NCBI RefSeq assembly: GCF_000935045.1
Contig: NZ_JYKS01000033.1
Coordinates: 25,887-89,886, forward strand
Direction: 5' to 3'
Length of the DNA stretch: 64,000 bases
DNA from: Pseudomonas sp. 10-1B
Lineage (GTDB): Bacteria > Pseudomonadota > Gammaproteobacteria > Pseudomonadales > Pseudomonadaceae
Position numbers and translations under genes: made by a program. Each line of letters begins with the position of its first letter. The first letter of the stretch is position 1. Below, piece by piece: positions 33,154 to 42,183 of this stretch. Below the pieces are notes generated by a model, which was not told the DNA's origin, did not search any database, and saw only the letters and a program-made list of their open reading frames with translations.

Positions 33154-33966
33154 TTACTTGCCTCCAAACAGGCGCGCGAAGAATCCTTGCTTCGGCACTT
33201 CGATGAACCGCAGGGGCTTTTCTTTACCCAGCAGACGGTCGACGGTATCGCTATAGGCCTGGCCGGCATCGCTCTGGTCGTCGAGGATGACCGGGATACC
33301 CTGGTTGGAAGCCTTGAGCACTGCCTGGCTCTCGGGGATCACGCCCTTGAGCTTGATCGCCAGGATTTCTTCGACGTCGGCGATGCTCAGCATCTCGCCC
33401 TTTTCCACGCGCTCGGGGTGGTAGCGGGTGATCAGCAGGTGTTCCTTGATCGGCTCTTCGCCGTTTTCGGAGCGGCGCGACTTGCTCGACAGGATGCCCA
33501 GCATGCGGTCGGAGTCACGCACCGAGGAAACCTCGGGGTTGGTCACCACGATGGCTTCGTCGGCGAAGTACATGGCCAGGTGCGCGCCTTTCTCGATACC
33601 GGCCGGCGAGTCGCAGATGACGAACTCGAAGTTTTCCTTCAGCTCCATCAGCACCTTTTCCACGCCTTCCTGGGTCAGCGCGTCCTTGTCGCGGGTCTGG
33701 CTGGCGGCCAGCACGAACAGGTTCTCGAGGCGCTTGTCCTTGATCAGGGCCTGCTGCAGGTTGGCTTCGCCGTTGACCACGTTGACGAAGTCGTACACCA
33801 CGCGGCGTTCGCAGCCCATGATCAGGTCGAGGTTACGCAGGCCCACGTCGAAGTCGACGATGACGGTCTTGTGGCCACGCAGTGCGAGGCCGGTACCAAT
33901 GGCGGCGCTGGTGGTGGTCTTGCCCACACCCCCCTTGCCGGAAGTAACCACGAGAATCTTGGCCAA
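33154..33966 (-). CDS. minD: Septum-site determining ATPase MinD
   Basis: A 270-residue ParA-family ATPase with the deviant Walker A GKGGVGKTTTSA at residues ~10-21, switch-like VDFDVGLRNLDL and ICDSPAGIEKGA. A C-terminal amphipathic helix (GFFARLFGGK) binds the membrane. It recruits MinC to prevent polar septation. Confidence 0.98.
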   Translation of the reverse strand: MAKILVVTSGKGGVGKTTTSAAIGTGLALRGHKTVIVDFDVGLRNLDLIMGCERRVVYDFVNVVNGEANLQQALIKDKRLENLFVLAASQTRDKDALTQEGVEKVLMELKENFEFVICDSPAGIEKGAHLAMYFADEAIVVTNPEVSSVRDSDRMLGILSSKSRRSENGEEPIKEHLLITRYHPERVEKGEMLSIADVEEILAIKLKGVIPESQAVLKASNQGIPVILDDQSDAGQAYSDTVDRLLGKEKPLRFIEVPKQGFFARLFGGK

Positions 33967-34068
33967 GGTGTTTCACCCCTAAAAATAAGTCGGGACAGGT
34001 GCCCCGGCAAAATGCAAAAAACGGCAACAGTTAAAGAAAGTTGCTCTGAAAATGACGGCAAGTATCCG

Positions 34069-34827
34069 TTAAAGACGGGTGATGTTCAACACGTCACCGG
34101 ACAGGCTGACTTGCACGCTGGTGCCCCACAGCGGGTCGCGGCGCAGGTCTTCGCAGACCTTGTACTGGCCGGCGATGGAGACCATTTCCGCGGTCATCTG
34201 CTGGCAGAAGATGCGCGCCTTGGTATTGCCTTTGATGCCGGCCAGGGCCCGGCCGCGCATGGCGCCGTACACATGGATGTTGCCATCGGCCAGAAGTTCC
34301 GCACCCGGGCTGACCGAGCTGGTCACCACCAGGTCGCCGCCCTGGGCGTAGATCTGCTGGCCGCCGCGTACTGGCGCAGTGATGATGCGGGTCGGGCGCA
34401 CCTCGGGTTCAAGGATGGGTGGCGGGGCTGGGGCCGGCTCGGGCTTCTTTACCTCGGGCTCGGGTTCCAGCGGCCGTTCGCGGGCGCCCGACGGCGGCAG
34501 CACCGGCAGGTCGATGGCGATGGCGGCGGCGATGTCCTCGATGCGGCTGGCGCGGATGGCCAGGGTGCGCAGGCCGTGGTGGCGGCAGATCCGCATCAAG
34601 CCGGGCAGGTCGATTGCCCCCTCGTCGGCCGGCAGCTTGTCCAGTGCCAGCACCAGCGGCGTGTTGCTGAAGAAGTTCGGTGCCTGGGCGACCTTGGCCG
34701 CCAACTGGCGGTCGAGGGCTTCAAGGTCATTGCGTGCCAGTTCCAGTACCGTGATGGCGAGCATGCTGCCCTTGAGCTGGAACACGGAGGCGGTGTCGGG
34801 TGTGTGGTTTGGGCTCATGGTCTGCAT
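34069..34827 (-). CDS. minC: Septum-site determining protein MinC
   Basis: A 252-residue FtsZ antagonist. The N-terminal domain (FQLKGSMLAITVLELARNDL) destabilises FtsZ polymers. A Pro/Glu-rich linker near 125-145 leads to the C-terminal beta-helix (VRGGQQIYAQGGDLVVTSSV, GAMRGRALAGIKGNTKARIF) that dimerises and binds MinD. Either the ATG at 34827 or one three codons later (34818) could be the start; neither has a good ribosome-binding site. First gene of minCDE; divergent from htrB. Confidence 0.96.
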   Translation of the reverse strand: MQTMSPNHTPDTASVFQLKGSMLAITVLELARNDLEALDRQLAAKVAQAPNFFSNTPLVLALDKLPADEGAIDLPGLMRICRHHGLRTLAIRASRIEDIAAAIAIDLPVLPPSGARERPLEPEPEVKKPEPAPAPPPILEPEVRPTRIITAPVRGGQQIYAQGGDLVVTSSVSPGAELLADGNIHVYGAMRGRALAGIKGNTKARIFCQQMTAEMVSIAGQYKVCEDLRRDPLWGTSVQVSLSGDVLNITRL

Positions 34828-34938
34828 AGACGGCTTGTTGCGGAAAAAGTGCCCTGACTTATAACGAGAACACCGGTTGCCCGCAACATGCGCTGATCCG
34901 TTGTAGAATGCGCGGCCTTTGTCTTTCCGGATGCATCA

Positions 34939-35874
34939 ATGGAACGCCCGCGTTTTCGTCCCTATTTCCTTCACCCAAAGTTCTGGGGCCTGTGGCTGGG
35001 CCTGGGCCTGCTGTGGCTGGTGGTTCAGTTGCCATACCGGGTCCTGTTGAAAGTCGGTGCCGCGCTGGGTGCCGTGATGTATCGCTTTGCCGGTGAACGG
35101 CGGCGCATTGCCGCGCGCAACCTGGAACTGTGCTTCCCGGAGCTGTCTGTCGACGAACGGCAGCGCTTGCTCAAGGCCAATTTCGCCTCCACCGGTATCG
35201 CCTTCTTCGAAATGGCCATGAGCTGGTGGTGGCCCAAGGCCAGGCTGGCGCGCCTGGCCCATGTCGAAGGGCTGGAGCACCTGCAGGCCGCCCAGCAGGC
35301 GGGGCAGGGCGCGATCCTTATGGCGGTGCACTTCACCACCCTGGAAATCGGCGCCGCGCTGCTGGGCCAGCAGCACACCATCGATGGCATGTACCGCGAG
35401 CACGGTAACGCGCTGTTCGACTTCATCCAGCGCAGCGGCCGCGAGCGCCACAACCTCGACTCGCTGGCGGTGGAGCGCGAGGACGTGCGCGGCATGCTCA
35501 AGCTGCTGCGTTCGGGCCGGGCGATCTGGTACGCGCCGGACCAGGACTACGGCGCCAAGCAGAGCCTGTTCGTGCCGCTGTTCGGTATCCCGGCGGCGAC
35601 AGTGACGGCGACCACCAAGTTCGCCCGGCTGGGCAAGGCACAGGTGATCCCGTTCACCCAGAAGCGCCTGGAAGATGGCAGCGGCTATCGTCTGGTAATT
35701 CACCCGCCGCTGGCGGACTTCCCCGGCGAAAGCGAAGAGGCCGATTGCCTGCGCATCAACCAGTGGGTCGAGAGCGTGTTGCGCGAGTGCCCCGAGCAGT
35801 ACCTGTGGGCGCATCGCCGATTCAAGTCGCGGCCCCCAGGGGCGCCACGGCTGTATGAGAAGAAAAAGCGCTGA
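34939..35874 (+). CDS. htrB: Lipid A biosynthesis lauroyl acyltransferase
   Basis: A 311-residue inner-membrane acyltransferase of the LpxL/HtrB family. One N-terminal membrane anchor (FWGLWLGLGLLWLVVQLPYR) is followed by the active-site HX4E motif (AVHFTTLE, ~residue 133) and further family blocks (GMYREHGNALFD, WYAPDQDYG). It adds a secondary acyl chain to Kdo-lipid A at the cytosolic face. It is divergent from minC across a 111-bp promoter region. Confidence 0.94.
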   Translation: MERPRFRPYFLHPKFWGLWLGLGLLWLVVQLPYRVLLKVGAALGAVMYRFAGERRRIAARNLELCFPELSVDERQRLLKANFASTGIAFFEMAMSWWWPKARLARLAHVEGLEHLQAAQQAGQGAILMAVHFTTLEIGAALLGQQHTIDGMYREHGNALFDFIQRSGRERHNLDSLAVEREDVRGMLKLLRSGRAIWYAPDQDYGAKQSLFVPLFGIPAATVTATTKFARLGKAQVIPFTQKRLEDGSGYRLVIHPPLADFPGESEEADCLRINQWVESVLRECPEQYLWAHRRFKSRPPGAPRLYEKKKR

Positions 35875-35885
35875 GTCTTGTTTTG

Positions 35886-35994
35886 CCTGTGCCGGCCTCT
35901 TCGCGGGCGCGCCCGCTCCCACAGGATTTCCACAAGTCCGGCCATTGTGCGGTCTTGTGGGAGCGGGCAAGCCCGCGAAGAGGCCGGGCCTGAA
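35886..35994. repeat. REP pair (inverted)
   Basis: Facing REPs between htrB and the patatin gene. Confidence 0.85.
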
Positions 35995-36018
35995 AACAGC
36001 TGATCCAGGAAGGAACCC

Positions 36019-37167
36019 ATGGCCCCACCCCCGGTAACTGGTCTCATCCTCTCTGGCGGCGGCGCCCGTGCCGCCTATCAGGTAGGTGTACTTGCCGGCC
36101 TAGCCGAGCTGTTGCCCGCTGGCGCGCACAACCCATTCCCGGTCATCGTCGGCACCTCCGCCGGGGCCATAAACGCCGTCACCCTGGCCAGCGGCGCCAA
36201 CCACTTCAATGAAGCCGTGCAACGGCTTACCGCGTTCTGGCAGAATTTTCGCAGCCACCTGGTCATCCGCAGCGACTGGCCCGGGGTGGTGCGCCAGGCC
36301 AGCCGTTTCGTCGGCCATAGCCTGCTTGGCCTGGGCGGCCAGGCGCCGGTGGCGCTGCTGGACAGCAGCCCGCTGCACGGCTTGCTGAAGGCGCACCTGA
36401 ACCTGGACGGCATCGCTCACGCCTTGGCCGCTGAGCAGTTGCGCGCCGTGGCAGTGACCGCCTTCGGCTACGAGTCCGGCCAGGCGGTGACCTTCTATCA
36501 GGGCCGCGGCACCATCGAACCCTGGCTACGCCACCGCCGAATCGGCGTACCCACGCCGTTGACCATCGACCACCTGCTGGCCAGTGCGGCGATTCCGCTG
36601 CTGTTCGCCCCGGTGCAGCTGGGCGACGAGTATTACGGTGATGGCGCGGTACGCCAGTCGGCACCGATCAGCCCGGCCTTGCACCTGGGCGCCAGCCGGG
36701 TGCTGGTGGTCGGGGTCAGCGGCAACCCGCAGCGGCCAGCGCCGCCGTTGCCGACCCAGCGCGTGTTCAGCGGGCGGCAGCCGAGCCTGGCGCAGATTGG
36801 CGGGCACATGCTCAACAGCACCTTCATCGACAGCCTGGAAGACGACATCGAACTGCTGCAGCGCCTGAACCACCTGAGCCGCCTGTTGCCGGCACACCTG
36901 GACGCCCGGCGCCTGGGCCTGGCGCCGATCGAGGTGCTGGTGGTAGCGCCCAGCCAGCCGCTGGACGAGATTGCCGCGCGCCACCGGCGCGAGCTGCCGG
37001 CGGCGTTGCGCCTGTTCCTGCGTGGGCCGGGGGCTACGCGGACCAGTGGGGCGGGGGTGTTGAGCTATTTGCTGTTCGAGGCCAGCTATTGCAGTGAGCT
37101 GATCGAACTGGGACGGCGCGATGCCTTGGCCAAGAAGCGCGAGTTGTGCCAGTTCCTGGGGATTTGA
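36019..37167 (+). CDS. Patatin-like phospholipase
   Basis: A 382-residue patatin. The oxyanion loop LSGGGARAAYQVGVL (~10-25) and nucleophile GTSAGAIN (~47) are present, and the catalytic Asp lies in YGDGAVRQSAPI (~215). It has no signal peptide or beta-barrel domain, so it is a cytosolic or inner-leaflet lipase rather than a PlpD-type autotransporter. Substrate is presumably phospholipid. AGGAAGG precedes the ATG. Confidence 0.9.
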   Translation: MAPPPVTGLILSGGGARAAYQVGVLAGLAELLPAGAHNPFPVIVGTSAGAINAVTLASGANHFNEAVQRLTAFWQNFRSHLVIRSDWPGVVRQASRFVGHSLLGLGGQAPVALLDSSPLHGLLKAHLNLDGIAHALAAEQLRAVAVTAFGYESGQAVTFYQGRGTIEPWLRHRRIGVPTPLTIDHLLASAAIPLLFAPVQLGDEYYGDGAVRQSAPISPALHLGASRVLVVGVSGNPQRPAPPLPTQRVFSGRQPSLAQIGGHMLNSTFIDSLEDDIELLQRLNHLSRLLPAHLDARRLGLAPIEVLVVAPSQPLDEIAARHRRELPAALRLFLRGPGATRTSGAGVLSYLLFEASYCSELIELGRRDALAKKRELCQFLGI

Positions 37168-37171
37168 TATT

Positions 37172-37345
37172 GCCTGTGCCGGCCCTATCGCCGGCAAGCC
37201 AGCTCCCACAGGACCCCACAATGCCCGGGCCTGCGGTGAGGCCAGTCCAGGCAAGACAGTTGCTACCACAGGAGGGCACCGCCCTTAGGTAATGTGCAGT
37301 CCCCTGTGGGAGCCGGCTTGCCGGCGATAGGGCCGGCACAGGCTT
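37172..37345. repeat. REP pair flanking 90 bp of unique sequence
   Basis: Facing CGCCGGCAAGCC-type copies at about 37179-37213 and 37303-37338. They lie between convergent patatin and mlaA genes; the second copy abuts the mlaA stop codon. Confidence 0.8.
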
Positions 37346-38168
37346 ACTCGGCTATCTGCAACTTGCGCGCCTGGGTATACACATACCGCACCTTCTCGTA
37401 CTCGAACGGCGAGTTCAGCTGGCCATAGCGGAAGTTGGTGGTATAGCGCTTGTCTACCACGCGCAGGGCAATGATTTCCGGGTGGTCGCTGCTGGCTTCG
37501 GCCACGTTCAGGTAGTTGATCGCCTGCTCACCCGCATAATCCACCACCAGCCCGGTGGTATCGCGCAGGTTCGACGGCCCCAGCCCCGGCAGCATCAGGT
37601 ACGGCCCGTCCGGTACGCCGTAAAAGCCCAAGGTCTGGCCAAAGTCCTCGCTCTGCCGTGGCAGGCCCATCTTGGTCGCCGGGTCCCACAGGCCACCGAC
37701 GCCGATGATGGTATTGAACATCAGCCGCGCGGTGATCTGCGCCGAACGCTTGGCCTTCAGTTGCAACACGCTGTTGAACAGGTTCGGCACATCGCCCAGG
37801 TTGTTGAAGAAGTTGCTCACCCCGGTGCGCACGAAACGCGGGGTGACGTACTGGTAGCCGTTCACCAGCGGCAGCAGCACCCACTGGTCCAGGCGGTAGT
37901 TGAAGTGGTAGATGCGCCGGTTGATCGACTCCAGCGGGTCGTACACGTTCAGCGCTTCCAGGGTGGAGCGTTCGAACTCGCGCTGGTCCAGCCCCGGGTT
38001 GAATTTCAGCTCGCGCAGCGGGTCGAGAAAACCATCGGCCTCGGGCGTCAGCGGCGCGGCAGTCACTTGCGGGTCGGCCTCGACCACGCTGGCCCGGGGC
38101 GCGGTTTCTGCGCCCAGGGCCTGGCCGGCGGCAAGCAGGGCAGTGGCGAAGAGGAGTTTGTTAACCAC
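37344..38168 (-). CDS. mlaA: MlaA (VacJ) outer-membrane phospholipid transport protein
   Basis: A 274-residue MlaA with signature YDPLESINRRIYHFNYRLDQ, FFNNLGDVPNLFNSVLQ and GVPDGPYLMLPGLGPSNLRD. In the Mla pathway it removes mislocalised phospholipid from the outer leaflet of the outer membrane. The GTG at 38168 has GGAG 8 nt upstream and gives the signal peptide VNKLLFATALLAAGQALGAE. No Cys lies at the signal-peptide end, so it lacks the lipobox of E. coli MlaA and may not be lipidated. It starts 8 bp inside the preceding hydrolase gene, so the two are coupled. Confidence 0.9.
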   Translation of the reverse strand: MVNKLLFATALLAAGQALGAETAPRASVVEADPQVTAAPLTPEADGFLDPLRELKFNPGLDQREFERSTLEALNVYDPLESINRRIYHFNYRLDQWVLLPLVNGYQYVTPRFVRTGVSNFFNNLGDVPNLFNSVLQLKAKRSAQITARLMFNTIIGVGGLWDPATKMGLPRQSEDFGQTLGFYGVPDGPYLMLPGLGPSNLRDTTGLVVDYAGEQAINYLNVAEASSDHPEIIALRVVDKRYTTNFRYGQLNSPFEYEKVRYVYTQARKLQIAE

Positions 38169-39459
38169 GGAAGAACTCCAGCATGGCGTCACTGTTGACG
38201 CGGTAATTGAGGTTGCCGCAATGGCCGCCGAGGGGGTAAAGGGTCAGGCGGTCACCGAACACCTTGCGCAGGAAGCCGATGTCGCCGGGGCCGAGGATGA
38301 CGTCGTCGGCGTTATGCATCACGGCAACCTTCGGGCTGGCCTTCAGGTAATCCTCCAGGGCATACAGGCTGGCCTGGTTGACCAGTTGCAGGATGCTGTT
38401 GCCGTCGGTGCGGGCGCGCCACATGGGGATGACCTGTTCGGTCATGTAGCACTCGAAGTCGCATTGCAGGGCACGCTTGAAGAACGGTGTGAGGCTGCTG
38501 CCTTCGGTGATCGGGAACTTCGGCGGAATGATCAGGCCGCGGCGGTTGATCAGGTCGGAGGTGAAGGCGATGTCGGCCGCCGAGAAGCGGAACGAAGTGC
38601 CGATCAGCATGGCCATCTGTTCGTTGGACAGGTGCTGTTTCGACTGCTGGAAGTCGTACAGCAGGGCGTCGTTGAGGTCGATGTAGCCCTTGTCCTGGAA
38701 GTAGCGGGTGAGTTTGCTCAGCATCAGCTCGTAGAAAGTGGTGCTGCGGTCGATGCCCTTGACCTGGGTTTGCACCAGCTTGTCGAGGTTGTTGATCGAG
38801 GTGTACAGGTTGACCGGTGGATTGAGCAGCAGCACGCGCTTGAAGTTGAAGCTGCGACGGGTTTCGTCCAGGTGGCTGACGAAGGCGGCGTCGAGCGCGC
38901 CCAGGCTGTAGCCGGTGAGGTAGAAATCACTGACCGGCAGGCGCGGGTGCTGGGCGCGCACGGCTTGCATCACCCGGTACATGTCTTCGGCGTCTTCCTG
39001 GCTGATGCCCGGGGTGGCGAAACGCGAGGCGGCGCTCATGAAGTCGTAGCTGGTGGGTGACGACAGTTGCACCACATGGTAGCCGGCCTGGTAGAACAGC
39101 TTTTTCAGGTATTCGTTGATGCTGCTGGTGTAGGGCGCGCCGGTGCCGGCGATGATGAAAATCAGCGGCGCCTCGCGATCCTGGCGGGCCAGGCGGTACT
39201 TGAGCTTTTTCACCGCCCAGAAGTTGTCGGGCAAGGTGAACTCACGCTCCGGGCGCAGGTTGAGGCTGTAGTCGGACTGGGTGATTTCGTCGTCGCTGGG
39301 CAGGGTGGGGCGTTGGTCCGGCGGCGTGGTGGCGATGGTCGCCTCGAACGGGTTGGTCAAGGGGTAGCCATAGCTTGCGGCGTCGATATCTCGCGCCGAA
39401 GCGGCCACAGCCATTAGCAGGCTGCCGAGCAAGGCAGCGAGGCGCAAAGATCGAAGCAT
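38161..39459 (-). CDS. Periplasmic alpha/beta-hydrolase-like protein coupled to mlaA
   Basis: A 432-residue exported protein: signal peptide MLRSLRLAALLGSLLMAVAA with cleavage after ASA. The hydrolase core has FIIAGTGAPYTSS as the oxyanion-side loop, the nucleophile elbow LTGYSLGALDAAF (Ser near 210), a late Asp in MHNADDVILG and His in YPLGGHCGNLNYR, giving a plausible Ser-Asp-His triad. Translational coupling to mlaA suggests a role in outer-membrane lipid handling. Homologues are sometimes labelled serine/threonine kinase, which the sequence does not support. The ATG at 39459 is preferred over an upstream TTG. Confidence 0.75.
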   Translation of the reverse strand: MLRSLRLAALLGSLLMAVAASARDIDAASYGYPLTNPFEATIATTPPDQRPTLPSDDEITQSDYSLNLRPEREFTLPDNFWAVKKLKYRLARQDREAPLIFIIAGTGAPYTSSINEYLKKLFYQAGYHVVQLSSPTSYDFMSAASRFATPGISQEDAEDMYRVMQAVRAQHPRLPVSDFYLTGYSLGALDAAFVSHLDETRRSFNFKRVLLLNPPVNLYTSINNLDKLVQTQVKGIDRSTTFYELMLSKLTRYFQDKGYIDLNDALLYDFQQSKQHLSNEQMAMLIGTSFRFSAADIAFTSDLINRRGLIIPPKFPITEGSSLTPFFKRALQCDFECYMTEQVIPMWRARTDGNSILQLVNQASLYALEDYLKASPKVAVMHNADDVILGPGDIGFLRKVFGDRLTLYPLGGHCGNLNYRVNSDAMLEFFRG

Positions 39460-39650
39460 GTAATCCCCCAAAAGAACGCAAGGTCGAGCAATGTGCAGGC
39501 TAGGACCACATCAGGCCGGGCAAAGTTGCCAAGTGCGGTGGTCTTTGGTGTGCTTGCTACCTGCAACATAGCTGCAGGGTGGTGATTTTGCCTTATGAGA
39601 ACACTTGGGTGATCATCGATTTCGTCAATAGCGATTGTAGGAAAACCAGG

Positions 39651-40013
39651 ATGTCTCGTTCGTTGCCAGCTGTGCTGCTCCTGCTATTCCTGGAGCTGTG
39701 GCTCGCGGCCAGTTATGGCGTGCGCTATGGGCTGATGGAGGATGGGCAGTGGGTGGGCCTGTGCAGCACAGCGACGGCATACTGGCAGTGCGAGGTGCGG
39801 TCGCTGCTGGGGTTGGGCATTCATCACCAGGTGATGGCCTGGGGTGGGTTGGGCCTGGCGCTGCTGGCGCAGGTGGTTGCTGGTCGTGGCGGCTGGTGGT
39901 TGGCGGTATTGGCGCTGGTGTTCGCGGTGCCGGCGCTGGTGCTGTATACCGCCAGCATTGCGGTGTTCGCGTTGGTGCTGGCGGGGTTGCGGTTGGTCAG
40001 GCAAACGCAGTGA
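39651..40013 (+). CDS. Small membrane protein, function unknown
   Basis: A 120-residue protein with a signal-like first helix (LPAVLLLLFLELWLAASYG) and two further hydrophobic stretches (MAWGGLGLALLAQVVAG; WWLAVLALVFAVPALVLYTA). The loop has two Cys (GLCSTATAYWQCEVR). AGGA is 8 nt upstream of the ATG. I recognise no family. It stands alone, divergent from the hydrolase gene and followed by the REP array. Confidence 0.7.
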   Translation: MSRSLPAVLLLLFLELWLAASYGVRYGLMEDGQWVGLCSTATAYWQCEVRSLLGLGIHHQVMAWGGLGLALLAQVVAGRGGWWLAVLALVFAVPALVLYTASIAVFALVLAGLRLVRQTQ

Positions 40014-40411
40014 GGCTGGCAGGGGCCGCTTCGCGCCCCATCGCCGGCAAGCCAGCTCCCACAGGGACCGCACAGGGCTTGCGGCCTATGCGGTCGAGGT
40101 GGGAGGTTGGCAGGGGCCGCTTCGCGCCCCATCGCCGGCAAGCCAGCTCCCACAGGGACCGCACAGGGCTTGCGGCCTATGCGGTCGAGGTGGGAGGCTG
40201 GCAGGGGCCGCTTCGCGCCCCATCGCCGGCAAGCCAGCTCCCACAGGGACCGCACAGGGCTTGAGGCCTATGCGGTCGAGGTGGGAGGCTGGCAGGGGCC
40301 GCTTCGCGCCCCATCGCCGGCAAGCCAGCTCCCACAGGGACCGCACAGGGCTTGCGGCCTATGCGGTCGAGGTGGGAGCTGGCTTGCCGGCGATGGGGCG
40401 CGCAGCGGCCC
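40014..40411. repeat. Four-copy 91-bp tandem REP array with inverted end
   Basis: A 91-bp unit (from AGGGGCCGCTTCGCGCCCC through CGGCAAGCCAGCTCCCACAGG to CGGTCGAGGTGGGAG) repeats at 40021, 40112, 40203 and 40294 with very few changes. It ends in an inverted REP (GCTGGCTTGCCGGCGATGGGG) at about 40378-40405. This is REP amplification between convergent genes. Confidence 0.93.
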
Positions 40412-40419
40412 CGGGGGGA

Positions 40420-41985
40420 TCAAACCGATCGCACCCGCAAACTCCGCCACAAAGCCGCTGTCATCAGCACACTCACCACCGCCCAGCCCCAGGCCTGCTG
40501 GTTCTCCAACCCCTCCACAAACAACTGTGGCGCCACCCCGGCCCCCACGATGAACGCCAGCAACGCCACCTCCGCCCGTCGCGCCCGCACCGGCCACAGC
40601 ACATACACCAGCGCCGGCAATGCCAGCGTCGCGCTGGGGAAGCTGCGATAACGCGGGTCGAACACCATCGCCAGCATGCTCACCGCCGCGGCGAACCCCG
40701 CCGCCAGCAGCAACCAGCCGGCCCGCACCTGCAGCCAGGCGAACGAACGCTCGCGCCACCCCGCCCGCCGCGCCAGGCCCAGCACGGCATGGGCCAGCAC
40801 CAGCAGGTTCAGCCCGGCCAGCGACACTGCCCACAGCCATTCCCCGGCAAAGCGCGCATGGGTGCGCATCAGCTCGCCCCACAGCCCCAGGCAGCCGGCC
40901 CCGAACGCCGCCAGCAACGGCAGCAGCAAGGCCGCGACAGGTGTGGCGGGGCGCCCGGCCAGCACCAGCATGCTCACCATCAGCAAGGCACTGGCCAGCA
41001 ACCACTGCGGCCAGTATTGCAGGTTGCTCACCGGCCCTTCGAGCACACCCTTGTCCTGGCGGTCAGCGTCGTACAGCCCCCAGTAACCGCCTACCGCGCC
41101 CTCATTGGCACGCTTCCATGGCTGGTCGAACGCTTCGATCAGGTTGTAGTGCCAGCCGTTGGCTTCGGCCATGGCCACGAAGCCGCGAATGAAGCGCGCC
41201 TCGTTGACCCGGCTGGGCACCGCCGTCTCGCGCTGGCGGCCTTCGCTGGGCCAGCCGGTTTCGCCGATCAGGATGTCCTTGGGCGCGAAGCGCGTGCCGA
41301 ATACCCGGCGCACATCGGCCACGTGGGCCAAGGCATCGTCGATGCCGCGCGGGTCGTCTTCCCAATAGGGCAGCAGGTGAATGGTCAGGAAGTCCACCGC
41401 CGGCGCCACCTGCGGGTGCTGCAGCCAGAATTCCCACACATCGGCGTAGGTCACCGGCACCTTGACCTGGCTTTTCACCCGGGCGATCAGCTTGGCCAGG
41501 TGCGCACCGGTGACCTCCTTGCGCAACAGCGTCTCGTTGCCGACGATCACCGCGCTGACCACGTCGGGGTTGGCGTTGGCGGCGGCGATCAGCAGCTTGA
41601 TTTCCTTGTCGGTGTCGGCCGGGTGGCTGTTCACCCAGGCACCGAGCATCACCTTCAGCCCATGCTTGCGCGCCAGCGCCGGGATTGCCTCGAGACCGCT
41701 CATGGAATAGGTACGGATGCACTGGAATCGCTCAGCCAGCAACGCCAGGTCGGCGTCCATGCGCGCCGGGCGCAGGCGGAACGGCTGGTCGTAGGGCGAC
41801 TGGTCCTTGTCGAATGGGGTGTACGAGGCGCACTGCAGCTTGTGCGTCGGGCTGGCCGCATCGGGCAGTTGCACGGGCTTGCCAAGCCCGTACCAGAGCC
41901 CACCGAGCCCAAGCAGGGCGGTCAGGCAGGCCAGCAGGTACAGCGGCAGCAACAGGCGGGTAGAGCGGGGCATTGGGCGGTCCAT
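40420..41985 (-). CDS. Membrane-bound GH17-type beta-glucan enzyme
   Basis: About 521 residues. One N-terminal membrane helix is followed by a (beta/alpha)8 GH17-like domain at ~45-310 with acid/base Glu in VIVGNETLLRKE and nucleophile Glu in ILIGETGWPSEG. Then eight or so C-terminal helices follow. Such proteins are annotated as beta-(1,6)-glucan synthase or transglycosylase and are related to NdvB-type periplasmic glucan synthesis. The active site is predicted on the periplasmic side. Start at 41985 or 41973 (MPRS...); no strong ribosome-binding site decides. Confidence 0.85.
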   Translation of the reverse strand: MDRPMPRSTRLLLPLYLLACLTALLGLGGLWYGLGKPVQLPDAASPTHKLQCASYTPFDKDQSPYDQPFRLRPARMDADLALLAERFQCIRTYSMSGLEAIPALARKHGLKVMLGAWVNSHPADTDKEIKLLIAAANANPDVVSAVIVGNETLLRKEVTGAHLAKLIARVKSQVKVPVTYADVWEFWLQHPQVAPAVDFLTIHLLPYWEDDPRGIDDALAHVADVRRVFGTRFAPKDILIGETGWPSEGRQRETAVPSRVNEARFIRGFVAMAEANGWHYNLIEAFDQPWKRANEGAVGGYWGLYDADRQDKGVLEGPVSNLQYWPQWLLASALLMVSMLVLAGRPATPVAALLLPLLAAFGAGCLGLWGELMRTHARFAGEWLWAVSLAGLNLLVLAHAVLGLARRAGWRERSFAWLQVRAGWLLLAAGFAAAVSMLAMVFDPRYRSFPSATLALPALVYVLWPVRARRAEVALLAFIVGAGVAPQLFVEGLENQQAWGWAVVSVLMTAALWRSLRVRSV

Positions 41986-42183
41986 CGTCAGGCGCAAAAA
42001 GGATAGATAGTAGCCCGGCGCCAAACCGTTGGCATGCAAGGATCGCGCAGGCCGGCACAGATCGATGGCGCTAATGGCACAGTGATGTCGTATATGAGGC
42101 GGGTAAAGGTCGCAGCTGGATCAGGTCGCCTTGTGTTGCAGGACGATGATGCAATCTCCAAGACCTGACGAGGGGATGCTTTG

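Noticed and set aside
34877..34909. Sigma-70 promoter for htrB (TTGCCC and TAGAAT)
   Set aside because: The boxes are 21 bp apart, too far for a standard promoter; the TAGAAT alone may still be a -10 element.
38161..39459. Serine/threonine protein kinase
   Set aside because: No kinase catalytic loop or glycine-rich loop; instead an exported protein with a hydrolase nucleophile elbow GYSLG.
40014..40411. CRISPR-like array
   Set aside because: The repeats are 91 bp and directly adjacent with no unique spacers, the unit is a REP, and no cas gene is nearby.
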